DNA of 64,000 bases, from positions 243,501 through 307,500 of the forward strand of contig SCHM01000008.1 in the NCBI GenBank assembly GCA_004123355.1, read 5' to 3'. Below the pieces are notes generated by a model. That model searched no databases. It saw only the letters and a program-made list of their open reading frames with translations, and had not been told where the DNA came from. Source of the stretch: Amphirosellinia nigrospora (Eukaryota; Ascomycota; Sordariomycetes; Xylariales; Xylariaceae). The stretch's first letter is position 1; every line of letters starts with the position of its first letter. Below, one piece after another: positions 52,201-62,794 of this stretch. A program made the position numbers and the translations under genes.

Positions 52201-52841
52201 GGACTAACAACTTGCCCAACAAGGCCTATCATGACAAGGCCCATTGCACATAGATATGTAAGTAGAGTTGGCTTTCCGATTACAGGGCGCGACCCTCGAC
52301 GAAAGTTCCGACTACCCCGAACCGTCAGTAGGACTCTCGCTAGGATGCTATCATGCCGCAATCACCAAATGGAGCAGCTGATACTCCGATGTTTGGTTAT
52401 ACGGTCGCCTCTACAGTATTGGCCCTTTTAGGGAAGAAACATGTGTCTCGGCCAATCGCGTAATTCTATGCTATCGCTTTGAGAAGTATAAAAGAACTCC
52501 GGCTTTTATTGACCTCGTGTGGTTTGGCTCTGGATGGTACTAAGTACTCCATATAAGGTTAAATATAAGATATATTCTAGTTAGAAGGAAGAAAGTCTCT
52601 ATTCATCGCACAATGTTTTCTACAGCCAGAATCGAGCAGGGAATCCCAAATCCCTGTCACTGTATATCCGCTTATTCATCAGCACAGCCACACCACCAGG
52701 AGAATGGAGGGGTCTAATAATCCATCGACAAGGACAAGACGGACAAGACTAATAACGCCGCCACTCTCAATGCTTATATCCCTTTGAGACCGACATGGCG
52801 AGCGCTGTGTCAACTTAGGATACTAAGGCGCATTGGCTAAA
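49241..52841. other. 3.6-kb intergenic stretch
   Basis: No gene recognised. The first 200 bases are the likely DHA1-transporter promoter. Open frames up to 116 codons exist on both strands at 51.6-52.4 kb but show no domain. Confidence 0.45.
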
Positions 52842-55282
52842 ATGGGGTGGCGCCAGTTCCTAGGGAGATTTCTCCTCCGGTACGCGCGACTCTGGCATGT
52901 TTTTTGGACTATATCTCGCAGTCTCGTTCTCAGACTGAGAACTCTAGGGTTGCCAGCCTACCAGTATGCGTCACTCAAAGACCCATTGAAGGATATTCGA
53001 CTGGCCACAGTACTACCTGGCGACTATAACGATAACCTAATGATACGTATCCAGCATGTTGCCCTAGAACCTAGGAATCTCATCCGTTCGTCGCGATTGT
53101 CTATACAGGAGATCCAGAGCACGCTCCCGGTGCCCTGGGTAGTGCACGAGACTATAGAGGGGCGTTACCTTTTTCTACGCACCAATACCTATGGAGAGGG
53201 AGATCCAACATGGGATCGCCCAATTCCCGATATTGAACGTTCTACGTATAAGAAGAGCTCCGAAGCGTTTCAATCACCAGCTGATGGAGTCGTTTTTGAC
53301 GCGTTGTCATATGTCTGGGGAAGTTACTCGTGGTTTCGTCAGAGGAGAGCGTTTGTTGAGTGTTCAGAAGTAAGCAATATTTCTCCCGGGGTATGCTGCT
53401 CCCAGTCGCTCATTCAGGAAGCTAACCGCCTGCTGGATAGCGGGGGAAGCTGACTTGGGCTCGGACCAGTATAGGTGAGAACCTAGATTACGCCCTGCGG
53501 AATATTCGTTACCGGGATCGGCCTCGCATCATGTGGATTGACGCCCTGTGCATCAACCAGTCGGATGAAGACGAGCGGAACAAGCAGGTCACCCGCATGG
53601 CCGATATTTATACCCAAGCTTCACAAGTGACTGTTTACCTGGGCCCGCCGGAAGAGGGGTCAGAGGTTGCTCTTGATTCTCTGAAGCATATCAGCAATCA
53701 GATTGAGCTGCTCCAAAACGGTCAAATCGCACCAAGTCCAGGCACAGACACCGGATTTCACCGATCCGATTTGCGATTGCCATTCAACGATGAATTGTGG
53801 CAAGCCGTACGTCACCTCGTAAGCCGTCAGTGGTTCAAACGTCTATGGGTCATACAGGAGGTGCTGCTGGGGGATACGCGAGCGAAAATGGTTTGCGGTC
53901 AGTCCGAAATTTCCTGGACAAGATTTTGTGCCGCGATTACTACCATCTACAAGAACGACTTCATCTCGGACGACTTGCGCCGAGATATGGGCTCTATAAA
54001 TGCTCTATGTACCAGTCACCCCATCCAAGAAGCTGTCAAGTATACATTCCTCATGAGCGCAATGCGCCAATGCTCCGACCCGCGGGACTCGGTATACGGA
54101 ACTCTCGGTCTCCTATCCCCGGAACTGAGGAAGAAGATCCGCCCCGACTATTCTGCCACCCTGGCCGAGGTTTATACAGATAGCACTCTGGCGTACATCA
54201 ACCAGACTAAACGGCTTGAAGTTCTAGACATATCTGCACATAGACACCAGAAATTAGGAATCCCATCTTGGGTTTTCGACCCCTATAGCTATAGAGCCGG
54301 TACAGGCATGTACATGGTAGTGGAATGGCCAGGTCAGTTCTGCGCACATTTCTCAGAATGTCACGTCAATACGAAGTACCAGGAGTACGCTATCGGCTTG
54401 GGGGTGACCAAAGTACGCAGCGTCAAGCCACGGACACCAGGATTTTCCGAGTGTGATTCCGAAGAAGATTGTTTTAGAGCGTGTATCCAGACGGTCAGAA
54501 GCTGGGAAGCAGAAGATCTCTATGAAGGCACATACGCTACCGGCGAAAGTTTTCTCGAGGCCTACGCCAGGACATTGATCTGCAATGATTTACGGGACCG
54601 GATACCCTCTTCCGGGCGCTGGAAGCCGGAAAGGTGGCAGGGTCAATATGACGCCAATCCCCTATTCGGCGAATTCGCTCGAGAAGGTCCTCTCACTTTA
54701 TCGGGCCTCACATTGACAGAGCAAAATTCACTTCAGAGGTTGGTAGGCAGGAGACTCATGGAGTGTGAGAATGGCTTCATCGGTATTGGTCCAGCTGATG
54801 CTCAACCCGGTACGTTCCCAACCAAGCAGTCTCGCACTAATCAGTCATTCTGAATGAAATAGGAGACTTGGTCTGCATCCTACTCGGCCACGAGAACCCA
54901 GTCGTGCTCCGAGAACAAGAGAACGGCACTTACATATTGGTCGGCATATGCTATCTACATGGCATATCGGATGGCGTTGCGTTTCTTGGTCCCTTGCCCA
55001 CGCCCTGGAGAGTGCAGCGAATACTTGATAGTACACAGCAGTTCATGATTTGTAAGTTCTACAACCCCGACACGGATGTGTTGTGATGAGGACCCCAGAC
55101 TGGGCCCGCTTGATGACAATTGGGAGAGGCTACCTGGTCGTGACCGAACTGCAGATGATCCTCAAATATTTCAAGAGTTTCGGGATAAGACTACCGGGCA
55201 GATCGTGAAATCGGACCCGCGGCTCACACCGGAGGCACTCAGAGCACGAGGCATAGGACTTGAGGAGTTTTCTATCTGTTGA
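52842..55282 (+). CDS. HET-domain protein (heterokaryon incompatibility family)
   Basis: Cytosolic protein of the HET family, many members of which trigger cell death after non-self recognition during hyphal fusion. Exons 52842-53369, 53441-54809 and 54863-55282, about 785 residues; introns of 71 and 53 nt. The HET domain is plain: FDALSYVWGS, then NLDYALRNIRYRD, then WIDALCINQSDEDERNKQ, then MADIYTQASQVTVYLG. The C-terminal half contains RLMECENGFIGIGP, GDLVCILLGHENPVVLRE and DPRLTPEALRARGIGLEEF, the closing block common in HET proteins. The longer open frame to 52833 starts with TTG, so the ATG at 52842 is used. One apparent frame change lies near the C-terminus. No partner domain is fused. 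Confidence 0.88.
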
Positions 55283-55893
55283 TGTTAGTTTATATGAAGA
55301 ATTATACGTATACATTGGCGTTTCTTGTTCATTTCGCATATTCTCCTATATGAATTGCATAATATATGTAGTACTACTATCCTCGGATTTGAACCAGGTG
55401 ATTATAGCAATGTGTGGAGTCCCGAAGGACAAGGGTGCAATTTCTATCAGGGCCTACTGTACGAGTACCATCCGCCCCTTATAGATTCCTAATGCGAAAA
55501 TAAAATACTAAAAGTCTCAATTAGAAAAAGGCCCAAAAAGGAGAGCTGAGAGGTTTTAAAAAATAAAAGATTGGAAATAGACGTACAACACCAGGGATTC
55601 GCTGGTCGTCACCGACCCAACTACTAATCTGGCGGTATCTGGCTTAGCTATGGGGAGCGGACGGGACCCCGCGTTTTCCAGATCCTATGGTCGTACGTGG
55701 AAGTGAATCTCTGTATGAAATCTTAAGTACCTAGGTACTCAACATAGGTGCCTACTACTTAGCCACAAATTCATCCACCCCATTTACTAGTCCTCCTATA
55801 ATCACATGATTCTCCTCCTACATTCATTTAGTGTCCAAGTGCTTGGAAATCGGAGTTTGATTGAACTAACAATATTTTGGAGGTTTTTAGGGG
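55283..55893. other. short intergenic gap, HET 3' end
   Basis: No gene. It contains a CCTAGGTACTCAACATAGGTGCCTAC-like patch of the dispersed word near 55725-55755. Confidence 0.5.
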
Positions 55894-56275
55894 CTATATG
55901 ACACTCGGCGAGGAACGCTTCGCCTGAGCATGAGGCAACATGTTAATATTAGCGAAATCGATTAAGTATTGACAAGCCTCACGGTATTCCTTCATCTTCT
56001 CTCGGATCTCTCGCAGTAGCTCAATGCGTCTCGGCGATCTCTTCTTGAACTGCTTCAAGTTCCGACCAGCCTTCTTGGATTCGACGTTCTGGCTGTCTTC
56101 TGCATCGCACACACCTATCTCGGCCTGTAGCTCCGCAAGTTCCTCCTGCATATACAGCAAGTTTCTTGCAGCCAGGCCGTCAAAATGGTTAAATATTAAG
56201 ATGCTCTTGTCAATATCCCTGGCGATAAAAGCCGCTAGAGAGGGAAACCCTTTTAGTGGAGCCGTCTTGGTTGTT
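55894..56275 (-). pseudogene. DUF6594 family fragment (N-terminal part only)
   Basis: The frame reads GFPSLAAFIARDID, then LAARNLLYMQEELAELQAE, then RIELLREIREKMKEYREA and LPHAQAK, the conserved start of DUF6594 proteins (fungal membrane proteins of unknown function, often near HET and STAND genes). The family usually has about 250-350 residues and two or three C-terminal membrane helices; here a stop comes right after the LPHAQAK region and no helices follow. No ATG precedes the conserved block in frame before a stop at about 56275, so an upstream exon is missing or lost. It is convergent with the HET gene, 610 nt away. Confidence 0.7.
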
Positions 56276-56511
56276 TAATCGCTAATATTCATCTTTGCGA
56301 CTTATTCTATTACGAGAATGCCTTCTAATGTCAGCCTCAATGCATTGCAAGCTTTCTGTTAGAGTAAAAATATCATTGTTCTTCTGTAGTAATAAGGTGA
56401 CGTGATCTGCGACACCTTTCCTACTGCAAAAAGCTCCTAACAACCAATAGCTAAGGGATCAATACATATATTCCTCGTCAAGCGCGTGTGTCCTCTATCT
56501 CGTTGGAAATA

Positions 56512-57476
56512 ATGTCACCAACCGGCTACTACGATCCGGATGAAGTGATCCCCTTCAATAGCCCTTTCCTGAAGCCTGCTCGCCTAAAACCGAGGCCATC
56601 TCCGGACCCACGTCCCTATTCATGGAAGCGAAGAGGTGGAGGAGTTTGACTTGGTGAGATTTATGATTGCATAGTCTTATCACATTTCCATTTTTCAGCT
56701 AACAGACCAGAAAGAACACACCATGGACTCCATCGTTGCGAGTCTTTGGCTATCCTACCATCGATGGCATGACTATTATTTTCCTGCAAAGCCAAAAAAG
56801 AAGAATACAGTTGCCTAGGACAGTGGTTTATTGGATGCCATATGTGGAAAAAATCCCAATCTTCGTTTACCCTTACAAATCGACGCATCGACGCATCAAA
56901 CGCTAACGATGACGATGATTCAAACGACGACGAGTCCGATGATAACATCAGTTCTATAAGTGACCTTGGTTCCCTTGGGGACGATGATTCCGGAGCGCAG
57001 GATGAATTCACAGCTTTTTTTGAGGGGAGACCAATGTTACCTCTTGAGGAAGCAAATGGCGAAATACAAGTCGACCGGGCATATCTGGAGAACAAGACAT
57101 ACGTCCCAATAAAGCACTTAGAAATAGCGCCCACACCAACAACCATACAGCTTCAAGGCCGCACTATTGCCCCATGCGTGGGTGCCCACGATCAGAAGGT
57201 GGCAAAGGATTCAGTATGAATAATGAAATGATCAGACATGGGTTGGTTCACAATACGCCGGGCTACGTATGCCTATTCTGTCCAGACAGGGAACATAAGT
57301 ACTCGAGACCGGGTAATCTAGCACGGTATGTGAGTAATTCCTCTGTTTTGAATTTTCCTGACGTAGTGATAGCCACGTTCGTGTTCATGGACAAAGACCA
57401 CCCTGCAATAAGAGAGGTCTACGCGGAAAGTCTACTGAGAAAGCGGAAGCGGAGACCGTATCCTAACACTTATTAA
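56512..57476 (+). pseudogene. C2H2 zinc-finger protein remnant
   Basis: Three coding-like pieces lie in order. An ATG at 56512 opens about 46 codons (MSPTGYYDPDEVIPFNSPF...). A 125-codon frame at 56842-57219 is acidic (D/E/S-rich) and unknown. In 57220-57476 a zinc finger reads CLFC...SRPGNLAR, then H, and after a likely intron (donor near 57327, acceptor near 57371) HVRVH, followed by DKDHPAIREVYAES and a basic KRKRR tail. The finger plus DKDxP and basic tail recalls C-terminal ends of some fungal C2H2 proteins. At least one further frame change is needed, so it is probably broken or badly sequenced. Confidence 0.45.
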
Positions 57477-57614
57477 ATGAGATTCTTAATAGCACGATAT
57501 CACGCGCATTTCGTCGTCCCTAGTTTAATAACTTTCGTGATGCTGTCTCATAACTATATGGAGGGGCCTAAGAACCCCAGCCATGATGTCGTCAATTGGC
57601 ATGCAGTCAATAAA

Positions 57615-59314
57615 CTACTGTCTTCTTCTAACTTCTATCTTTGCTGTTGGATCCGCCATCATTTCAAAGCCGTAATGGGCTATTTGTGGCTTGCTCCCTT
57701 CGGGTAGCCTCACATCGTATTCTGTCAAAATCAAGGCTATCGCGACCTTGATCTCATTCGAAACCATGAACCGACCTGGACAAACAGAGCGACCCAGCCC
57801 GAAAGCAATATGATGTTCATCGACAGAGACCAGTTGAGCAGTGCTACTCCTTGGACCGCCGGCTTGCCGAAGCTTGGAGAAACGGTAGCCGTCGTATGTC
57901 TCCGGGTTCTCGTATATGTCCGCATTCCACATGTCTGATGTGTCTACTGCGATATTGGTACCTCTTGGTAGCACTGTCTTGTCTGGCATGACGACATCCT
58001 TGAGAGCTTTACGTTCGAGGTTGACTAGAGATCCGGGTTTCAGTCTTTGGGTTTCCTTGATCACGCTGTCTAATAGTTGCATCTTGAATAAGCCAGCAGG
58101 TGTCCACCCTTCATCTGCTACGGCAGCTGTTATTTCATCTCGTAAAGGCTGAATCAACTCTGGATGTAGGCAAATGTCCAACAGAGTCTGTTTCAAAAGC
58201 TCGGATGTGGTATGCAAAGCTGATAACGCAAATGCAAGCTGAGCAGCGGCGGGATCAAAAGAACGGCCAGCTGTCTGTCTATCAAGTACGAGAGTTAGCA
58301 CTTTGTAAATCAATGGGCACGTAATGGGAAAAACTTGGAAAAAAATCAAAGAATCTCAATAACATACTGTTCCATCCAGTATATCGTATCCGCATACACC
58401 GGTGGCTCACGACCTGCAGAAAGTGCCTCTTTCTTGGCAAGCTCTCTTTCCTTCAAAATCGGAGAGAGTAGCTTGCGAGCGACTTGGAGCTGTTGTCGAC
58501 ATATTCGACATTGGGGCAGGAACCAGTGTACAAGAGGCCGTAGAAATGCAGGCCACGTACGGAGTACTCGTATACCATTGAACAAATTCAGGGTATAGGT
58601 GAGTGTCAACTTTTGCCATTCGGGGTCGCGAGCCAGCTCAGGTCCGACGAACACGGCAGCAGACATGCGTCCAATCAATCGAGGAACGTCTTGGGACCAT
58701 TCAATCGTTTTCCATTCTATTGAATTAGCCTTAATGACTGAATAGGCTCTGGTAAAGACTTACTGTGCTCAGGGGTCCATTCTTCTTCCAGTAGTTCGCT
58801 GAGGTGCTTCTCGAAAATTTGACATTCTGTTTTAAGCAATTTGCAGGACACGTCAGAGACAACACATCAATTTAAAGCCTTGGCTCGCACACTTACGCAA
58901 TTTCTGGTTAAGCTTGGTCTTGACGACCTGTATCATCGCTTGACTCGGGTCGACGACGACTGCGTTTCCATCAAAGCCCGGGTAGTTGGCAAAGTACTCG
59001 TCTGCTACAAGCTGAGGGTGATCTAGATCTCTGCAGCTCTTGACCCAGTTCGCGAAGCGGGCTGGGAGGATGACTCTGGATCCCACCGTGGTGACCACGC
59101 GGAAGGGCCCATCGTACTTGGCAACGCCCTCGGCAACGAGGTTTCTTGCGTTTTGTATATACGAAGCGTGAGCTTGTTTCAACCCGAAATCATAAGGATG
59201 CTTGTTAATCGTAGGGATGGCCTCAGATGACTGCAGCCAGCGAACGATGATAACGACGATACCGGCGGCCAGGATCGAAGGCAAAGCCAGCTCTAGGGAG
59301 GTCATTGATTCCAT
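57615..59314 (-). CDS. cytochrome P450 monooxygenase, complete
   Basis: Heme-thiolate monooxygenase of 497 residues in four exons: 59314-58897, 58826-58764, 58716-58368 and 58278-57615, with introns of 70, 47 and 89 nt, all in frame. An N-terminal membrane anchor (ILAAGIVVIIVRWL) places it on the endoplasmic reticulum. The I-helix region reads ALSALHTTSELL, the K-helix ETQR (ExxR), then ENPETYDGYRFSKLR, and the heme loop FGLGRSVCPGRF with Cys about 443. DGYRF and the overall layout resemble fungal P450s of terpenoid and alkaloid pathways (ent-kaurene oxidase-like), but the substrate cannot be read from sequence. It sits among accessory genes with no synthase nearby in the window. No frame problem. 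Confidence 0.93.
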
Positions 59315-60530
59315 GTCGAGTGCAACTCTAATTCCAAACCCGAAGCAAAAATAAAATAAAAATGAAAAGGGATCTATTTGTGCTGTTGATCTACGTTTTA
59401 TCCTTTGATGGAGACCAGCAAAGGTGGAATCTAGCGTGGATACTCATTATGATTCATAGTACTTAGTTTAGTTAACGATTGTCCTGTCTACCTCACTTTA
59501 GGGAAATGAGAGGCTAGAGTGAGACGACACCCACCTGAGTCATTGTCATTTTTGTTGTTGAAGCCTCTCACTATATTGTTTTCTGCCGTCCACCGCGATT
59601 CCATCTAACCGATCATACGTCACAGCTTCTAGAGTGCAGTCCACCCTGCCCAGAGGGCCCCTCCATGGTTTAAAGACTACTAAGCATTGACCACATGATC
59701 CTCCGGCTCTAGGCAGATACTAAACACCATCTAGTGTACGCCTCCATCACTGCCGCCACACGATCTAAATCGAACTTACCACATTGGACTTAGCCATCCG
59801 CTAGCGAGAGGGGTTTCTAGCAGACGATCACCATGACTGTTACGTACTGTAGTTGATGCATATACCATCAGTTTTCATAGGTTTCTAGCCTCAACGCTTT
59901 CTAATAATAACTAAGTACCCAACAACATTCGTGTTAGAAACTGGTGTGAGATCTTCTGCCTTCCGTGCTGGTGTAGTGCTGTCACACGGACCTTGGTCAG
60001 TGCGCAATACAGTGCCACACAGGGTCCATACGGAGCTCGCGAAATACTACCCTACGAGGCTGAGGCAGTCGTACGAAGTTATCGTGAGTCTCAGAAAGCA
60101 AATACCGAGCTGAACTCGAACCCGAAACACTCGCTTTACCGGCTACAGAGGTTTTACTTTTCGGTCCTGTGAAGAAGGGAAAGGAAAGGAAAGGAAGGAG
60201 AATTCTGAGCATAAAAGGCGGCGAATCCTCCCCTCAAACGGAGGAAGGAATTAGATCCATATGGCCCCTTTGGCACCATAGTCGTTTATTACTCAAATTG
60301 AACCTATTCCAAGCCCTCAAATAGAGCCCTTGTGACAAGTGCTCTTCTAGTTCTGCTTTCTCCAACCCCTTCTCCCCCTTTCTAATCGTCCTGGACGTTG
60401 GAGAGTAAGGTTGATTACAAAGATATAATTTACAATGAATGTGACTATTTTCATTACTGAGACGAACCTTGGCGCTAATTCTTAAATACAGAAGAATTAT
60501 CGTCGACTGGATTACGCTCTTTGACACACT
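59315..60530. other. intergenic region holding repeat copy 2
   Basis: P450 promoter side, then the dispersed repeat (60016-60337, possibly from 59932), then about 190 bp of unremarkable sequence before the ankyrin gene 3' end. Confidence 0.5.
60016..60337 (+). repeat. dispersed repeat, copy 2
   Basis: Aligns by eye with 6375-6691. The copy may extend left to a TGTTAG at 59932, and it ends in TGTGACA, so the outer bases TGT...ACA would fit a terminal repeat of an LTR element. No matching 5-bp flanking duplication is visible (ATTCG against AGTGC), so that assignment is weak. Confidence 0.6.
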
Positions 60531-61958
60531 CTACACCTCCGGGGCACTTGGCTCAAGTGCCATTACTTCAAGGAGACGTTTCACAACCTCTATGTAGTTA
60601 CGATTCTTCGCCGCATCGAGAATCCTCTGGTCAGGCTCGACACCAGCTTCTAGAAGACGGTTAACTATATTTAGCTTCCCGTCTTCAGCTGCCCAGCGGA
60701 GAGCTCTCTGGTCAGGCTTAGCACCAGCTTCTAAAAGGCGGTTTACTATCCCTAGGTGCCCCTTGCTAGCTGCATGATTGAGATTCCACTGTTCAGGCTC
60801 GACACCAGCTTCTAGAAGGCGGTTTACCACCCCTAGGTGCCCCCACTAGCTGCATTGCCGAGATCTCCCTGGTCTGGCTCGACACCGGCTTCTAGAAGAC
60901 GGTTTACTACCCCTGGGTGCCCCTTACTAGCTGCATTGCTGAGAGCTCCCCGGTCTGGCTCGACACCGGCTTCTAGAAGGCGGTTTATTACCCTTAGGTG
61001 CCCCCACTAGCTGCATTGCTGAGAGCTCCCCTGTCTGGCTTGATACCGGCTTCTAGAAGGCGGTTTACTACCCCTAGGTGCCCCTTTTCGGCTGCCCTGT
61101 TGAGAGCCATCCTATCAGGCTTGGCCCCAACTTGCAAAAGGCAATCTACACCGTTTAAATTGCCTTCTTCTGCCATAGTTTCGATGACAGTCAGGTTCCT
61201 GATATCACTAAGTTTATCGTCAACTTCTATGTGGTCATTGAGCAGCAGTTGTATTAGTCGGCCATGTCCATTTCGTGCTGCTAGACACATTATTCGTCCG
61301 TAACAACTCTTAATACTGCCGATTGGGAGTTTCTCCAATGCTTTTTCGATTCCAGATATAACCCCAGTGCCGGTCTGGTCATCCAAAATGGCCCTTTCAA
61401 CAAGTAATCCAGATGCTGACCCGTGCTTTTGTTCGGCTGCCAAGTGTAGAGGTGTGTCTTTATTCTGGTCAGATAGATGATAAGTGGCTCCGTTCTCTAG
61501 CAAGAGCGTCACTATTTCATCGTGTCCTCTCCAAGCGGCTCTAGACAACGCGCTTTTGTTTAGAGCGGTCTTTTAAATTGACATCAGCCCTGTTTCATCA
61601 ACAAGTAGCTTCACGACTTGTGAATGATTGTTTTCCGCTGCAAAATGTAGTGGTGTTCTTCCGAATTTATCTTGGTAGTCAATCTGTTGTTTTGATTAAG
61701 GCTCGTACGATATCTTCATGGCCATATTCTGCTGCACAATGCAATGCGGTTCTTCCGTAGTTGTCCACAATAATAACGGCATCCTCATTTTGCAATTCCT
61801 ACTAGTGTTTTGTCCCCTATCTGGGCTGCACGGTGTAAAGATGTCATGCCAGTGCTATCCGTATCAAGGGTACCGCGTTCTCTCAGTAATTGTCTCGTCT
61901 TGCCGAGTATTTTACTCACCGTCTTCTGTATCCGCGCCACATTATCTTTCGAATGCAT
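60531..61958 (-). CDS. ankyrin-repeat protein with tandem 27-residue units, several frame changes
   Basis: Ankyrin-type interaction scaffold, about 476 residues if frames are joined. The ATG at 61958 starts MHSKDNVARIQKTVSKIL. Canonical ankyrin units follow (TSLHRAAQIGD, GRTALHCAAEYGHEDIVRAL, GRTPLHFAAENNHSQVVKLL, DTPLHLAAEQKHG). From about 61110 to 60640 shortened units of 80-81 bp (27 residues, core GHLGVVNRLLEAG then PDRGAL) are stacked head to tail; they lack the TPLH turn of the usual 33-residue repeat. The frame changes at about 61800, 61685, 61600, 61570, 61005 and 60845. The last two are the same C-run shortening in two different units. No HET, NACHT or other effector domain precedes the repeats within the window. 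Confidence 0.72.
60640..61110 (-). repeat. tandem array of 80-81-bp ankyrin units
   Basis: Six near-identical units anchored on TTCTAGAAGGCGGTTTAC at roughly 80-81-bp spacing (about 60649, 60730, 60811, 60891, 60971, 61051). Neighbouring units are more alike than typical ankyrin repeats, pointing to recent expansion or conversion. Confidence 0.85.
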
Positions 61959-62794
61959 TTTGATGGATTTCCGTGTGGGAGCCCACCTGGTGTTGGAATA
62001 TTAGTTCATAAAAAGAGAAAGTAGAAATGTGAAGTTGGAGGTATTGCAGATGTATATAATATTGAGAGGCTAAGGGTGGCTCTGGGGGCCGTAGGGGGTT
62101 TGGCTGCCTAATTCTAGCTGCAATGTAACCTCAGCTTATAGACGAATTCTAGGAGCTTCTCCTTACAGGCCGCTAAGAGTATGACTTCTCGAGCGGGGTC
62201 GAGGTCATTTTGACCAATGCTACTATGCCATTATGCCAATGCGTCAGCCCGCAGAAATAATCGGAGGGAAGTCGGCCTAGTGTATGACTCTGTGGCTCTG
62301 TGGATTGTCTGCGTGACAGATTACATGAATGGCCTAATAACGTGGGCGTCAGGAGTGCGATGTTGGGCTGAAAGATATGTATGTACAATAATATCACTGA
62401 CTAACAATACGGAAGTAGTGTAGTGTCAAAAAGAGATGGATTGTAATATTAAGGGCAGTTGGGAGTGAAAACACCACAATCAGTGTTGTACTCTGCCTTT
62501 CGCACACTTATCTACACACGCATCGTTAAGTTCTAAAGTTTTTTATCAATATATTCTGTTCCACTTGTTCAGCAGGCCCCCAATACATCTTAATAATAAA
62601 TAAGGCTGGACATTGGATGAGTGGTGTAGGACTAAGCCGCCCTGTTGGCCCCCAACACGCATGCGGCTCAACCCCTTACAAAAGTTCCCTAAGACCTTTG
62701 GGGGCGCATTCCTACCAATTTAAATAATCGTGCGAAGCAGAATCAATCCTGCCACTACTAGCCTGTCCCCATCACTAGAAATTTATACGTCGTC
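61959..62794. other. divergent intergenic region between ankyrin and membrane-protein genes
   Basis: The two genes point away from each other, so this is likely a shared promoter region. No gene seen. An acceptor-like CTACTAG at 62755-62761 could open the membrane-protein exon if an upstream exon exists. Confidence 0.4.

Noticed and set aside
51618-52361. Minus-strand membrane-protein gene
   Set aside because: One frame has a hydrophobic stretch (LCAMGLVMIGLVGQVV), but neighbouring frames do not connect by plausible splice sites and no family is recognisable.
59932-60337. Confident call of a solo LTR
   Set aside because: The TGT...ACA ends fit, but there is no flanking target duplication and the first copy lacks a clear left end. 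It is kept only as an unnamed repeat.
60640-61110. CRISPR-like array
   Set aside because: The regular 80-bp spacing comes from coding ankyrin units. There are no unique spacers, and this is a eukaryotic genome.
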